From Dioscorea cayenensis subsp. rotundata (Eukaryota; Streptophyta; Magnoliopsida; Dioscoreales; Dioscoreaceae), in the NCBI RefSeq assembly GCF_009730915.1, contig NC_052488.1:21818305-21882304 (forward strand): DNA of 64,000 nt, written 5' to 3'. The position numbers and the translations under genes were made by a program. Under the pieces are notes generated by a model, which was given only the letters and a program-made list of their open reading frames with translations, was not told where the DNA came from and made no database searches. Positions 60,901 through 64,000 of the stretch are shown one piece after another. The stretch's first letter is position 1. Each line of letters begins with the position of its first letter.

Positions 60901-63900
60901 CTTATGTGAATCTACATGTGAAGCCATGCAAACTTTTGTTTACTATCACCTAGTATAAATGAATTTTCCATTATCTTGTATGTTGAGCTTAAATGGTTAG
61001 GTATGTAATAACTGTCAGATTTTTGTTGCTCATGCTTTTATGCTTTATCCTCTTTTATATTTCTTGCTGTGCTAAAAAATTGATCATAATGTATAGCTCA
61101 TATGAAATTGTTTCTGTAGAACAATACAGCTGTTGTTTCCCTAGATTCTTGCTGAAGAGATTGCCTATTTAAGAATGTTGAAATTCTGCATGATGTCAGT
61201 GTTCTGATAACTATGAAACATTGTTCCCTAGGATTTCATGTCTATCAACATATTATCTTATTAAACTGCCAAGACTGGTGTACTGCCATTATGATTATAG
61301 AAGCTGTAACGAAACTAATAACATGTAGCTAGTGAATTTATAAAATTAGTGGTATTATAATGTTTTTATCCATGAGTTTTATTTGATGTTTTTGTTTGTC
61401 AATGAAATAATCTCACCAAGTTTGGTTAGCATGAAAAAGCCACATTTGTGCTGGGAGGGTTTTATAAGTCTTTGGCAGAAAATATCTAGTGTAAGGGTTC
61501 TGCACCAAAACTGCAACCGTGTTGCATCATTAGTGTAAAGGGAATGAGAGACATTATAATTTTTGGATCACTTGCTGTATGCAAATGCACAACAAATGAG
61601 TTTTGAAGGATTTTTATACTACATTCAAGGTGGTGGGGCTATATTAGTGAAGTTCAGTTCAACTAATGCTACATAGTGCCAATGATCACATGGTCTATTA
61701 GTATTCAGGTCGCCGACAAAGTTTTTCTCCAAATGATGAGAGTTTGATTCTCGGCCGAGGGCACATTTCTGGGAGATGTGAGTGGTGGTTGTGTGTGGGT
61801 GGTCACAACGCCCATGTGTGCGCGGGCCCTGCCCCCACTTGCTCCACCGAGGCTTGTGCATGCCCCTGATCGACTAACAGGGACTTCGGGCTGTCTGTTC
61901 TTCTTGTAAAAACTAATGCTACATAGTCACATGAGTTATGGACATTTGTTACTCTTGCGACAATTCTTCTGATGTTATTGCTGCAGCCACATGCTTCCCC
62001 AGTCATGCTCTTCTATTTTCGCATGTTTTCCTTGTATGCATGTAGTGAGTCTTTTTTCCCCTTTTTCCATAGACTACTTGAGGCTATTTGTGAATCTATG
62101 ATCTGATGTTTGTAGGGTGCATTTTGTCATATATATATGTAAAGCCTGAGATTGTTGCCTCTTTTTTCTCTGCAATGTGGTCTCCACTGAGTGGCATGCT
62201 GTTGTTAATATTTCACTGTTGATTGTTGATTGTTGTTATTTAAGTCTCGAGGAGAATTATACTTGGTTTAAGGAAGAGATTTATGAGTATGAGTTTCATA
62301 AACAAGTCCATGAAATAGAATTACTTTTCCCTTCGTTTACTTTTTTGCTGGACATAGGGTGGATGGCAAATAAGAGGTCAAAATCTATGTAAATCTTTGT
62401 TTTAAAATATACTGCTGATCTTGATTAAAACGTAACTATAATTACTGAAACATTGCAGAAGTGATTATTGAGTTTATTTGATTGCCAATACTCACAATGT
62501 TTAGAATTGCAAGCTTTTAGATCTTTTCTTTAAATTATATCCCATGATTTGCTATCCATCAATTAGATGGTTTTATGATGACCTACGTACTCTTGTTTAT
62601 CCTATCTAGAGATTATTTAGCAAGCATACTGCAAATGAATGGTGTTATTTCTTGTGGTGTTTGGCAGGATTTACTGTAACATTCAATCTGTCACTAACTT
62701 AAACGTTTTCCAGGCTTCTATAGCTTTAAATTTATCTTTCCAAGCGATTTGGGCGCATGTTTCTCTTCTGGGCTGTAAGTATGCAGGGAAGGCGGATGGA
62801 AGTGCTGATGATTTAACTCAAGATGCACTCAAGGATTCCATCTCAAGTTCGTGTGCATACAGTTCTTTCTACCTTGATGTGCTTCATCAATGTGGCAATG
62901 AGAGTTTAAATGAAATTCTTGCTGAGAGCCTATTAAATTGGTCTTCCGCCAATGATTTGTCCAAAAGTTTTTTCAGCCCTATGGTTTTGGTGAAGCAATG
63001 GGTGAAGGTATGTTATGTTTTAAAGTTAATTTTTCCTCTGTTTCTTTGTTTTGATGGTTTCATTCTATCTTTTCTGAATGAATGATAGATTGTATTTAAA
63101 GAGTTCCAAAATAGTCTTGTGGAAGATAATGTTCCAATGCTGTCTACTATTCTTTCAAGCTCTTCGAAAATTTTTTCAACAGCATCCCTTGGTACTATCT
63201 TGGAACAGGTCAATCTTGATGCTCTTGCCACCAATTTCTTGCCATGATGTGTATTTGGTCGGTTTTCTTATTTGCTGAAGGCTTGCTTGTGTCCTTTATT
63301 AAATTGCTTTCAGGAACTCATAACTTATGCTGAAATGGAAGCTAGGCAACCAACCTTCTGCCGGGCTATGCAACATAAAATCACAGATGTTCTTCTGCAA
63401 GAGTTGTATTTGAAAAAGGATTATAGTTTACAGAGAGCAAGGGTTCTTGTCAGTAAGAGCAGACTAGCAAGAATGGATGGTACTGATGGGTTGAAATTAA
63501 GCATACAACATTTGTCTGAGGCTATCTCCATACTAGTATGTGTTCCTTTTTAATATAGTTCATTCCATCTAAGATGTATGTATGTTCCGCTCATCTGTGT
63601 CATTCTAATTTGATTTTTCTTGGGGTTTCACAATGAATGACCAGGAAGACTTTTCTGCTGGACCATATGAACGTGATATGTCATTGCATCAGTTAGTGCT
63701 TACATATTGCTTGCGTGCATTGTGTCTTGAGGAGTCTGATCATGATTCAGAGGTAATTTAATGCATATTCAGTATAATTTTATTTTCTTACTGCTAATGA
63801 ACTTTATTTTAGTTCTGTAACTATGCCAGCATCGTTGCACTTTTCTTTTTTATTAGTTTGTCCTAAATTTCTGTCCTAGAACAGGTCTTTTTACATGATA

Positions 63901-64000
63901 TTAGCCGAGTGCTGAAGATTTGGTCAAACACAGATGTCACAAACTTGTCTCTTTGTAAAGCTGACATAATACGTGTGATACCACTACTTTATCATATTGC
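57927..64000 (+). CDS. ESP: Separase (ESP), N-terminal part, truncated by window end
   Basis: Cysteine protease that cuts cohesin to release sister chromatids; this window holds the helical-repeat N-terminal region, while the protease domain lies beyond 64000. Twelve exons: 57927-58561, 58995-59172, 59269-59376, 59465-59596, 59738-60186, 60440-60548, 60731-60856, 62714-63007, 63089-63208, 63314-63535, 63645-63752 and 63885-64000 (cut). All join in phase to about 865 aa. Recognisable stretches include DYLRVLALLDQVRPWLR, SVAVSLYNIGVDLYNSKNLE, ITYAEMEARQPTFCRAMQHK, LQRARVLVSKSRLAR and GLKLSIQHLSEAISIL. The 1.86-kb intron 7 carries a SINE and no further exon, since exons 7 and 8 read on naturally (NSKNLEQ-ASIALNL). 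The start at 57927 is preferred because of the TATA box; 57801 would add 42 aa. Confidence 0.92.
61678..61910 (+). mobile_element. tRNA-derived SINE in separase intron 7
   Basis: The 17-bp target duplication AACTAATGCTACATAGT is exact at 61661-61677 and 61911-61927. The element starts GCCAATGATCACATGG, has a B-box-like GAGTTTGATTCTCGG about 70 bp in and a weaker A box before it, a GC-rich body, and ends TTCTTGTAAA. These are the properties of tRNA-derived plant SINEs. It lies in the same orientation as the host gene. Confidence 0.85.

Noticed and set aside
62177-62392. Possible extra separase exon in intron 7
   Set aside because: Exons 7 and 8 join in phase and read on naturally, and the frame does not resemble the protein.
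1-64000. CRISPR arrays, bacterial operons, prophage or organelle DNA
   Set aside because: None seen; all supported genes are nuclear plant genes with introns or plant-only families.

Overview
This is nuclear DNA of a flowering plant. It is AT-rich, its genes have small exons with GT..AG introns, and it carries plant-only families (LOB-domain, ALOG, plastid ferritin, TIC56). TIC56 is reported missing from grasses, so a grass is unlikely. The LINE ORF1 type and the long-LTR element remind me of non-grass monocots such as yam, but that is an impression and not a proof. No prokaryotic or organellar block is present.

Layout. An LBD12-like transcription factor lies at 1.4-2.2 kb (-). A homologue of the meiotic protein DOUBLE-STRAND BREAK FORMATION lies at 7.7-9.8 kb (-). 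RNase P/MRP subunit POP4/RPP29 lies at 12.3-14.8 kb (+). A chloroplast ferritin with eight exons lies at 16.9-19.4 kb (+), with an iron-response-like element just upstream. These are followed by a tRNA-Lys(CUU) at 21.3 kb (-), a small secreted cysteine-rich (defensin-like) gene at 21.7-22.2 kb (+), and TIC56 at 22.9-26.4 kb (-). From 26.4 to 35.4 kb is a long gene-poor stretch. An intronless ALOG (LSH/G1-like) gene with a glutamine tract sits at 35.4-36.1 kb (-). A decayed LINE fills 38.6-46.6 kb (-) and is split by a 1.8-kb solo LTR. Another AT-rich desert runs from 46.6 to 53.2 kb. A PNGase A-type glycoamidase follows at 53.3-55.2 kb (+). Separase (ESP) starts at 57.9 kb (+) and runs off the window end, with its protease half outside.

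Mobile DNA explains most of the remaining structure. There are two non-autonomous hAT elements with perfect 8-bp target duplications (20.4-21.2 and 55.7-57.2 kb), and the second keeps a BED-finger relic. A third, more decayed hAT-like element lies at 11.1-11.85 kb. A tRNA-derived SINE with a 17-bp duplication sits in a separase intron. I also see a foldback element at 38.06-38.24 kb, a probable Copia solo LTR at 27 kb, and several LINE 3'-tail footprints.

The genes are unrelated housekeeping and developmental loci, not a cluster or pathway. I found no new multi-gene system. The most unusual unexplained structures are two perfect palindromes placed back to back at 50.6 kb, and a GC-rich island with an E2F-type palindrome at 31.9-32.2 kb inside a gene desert. 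Exon borders were set by eye from splice sites, phase and family similarity; no alignment was run.
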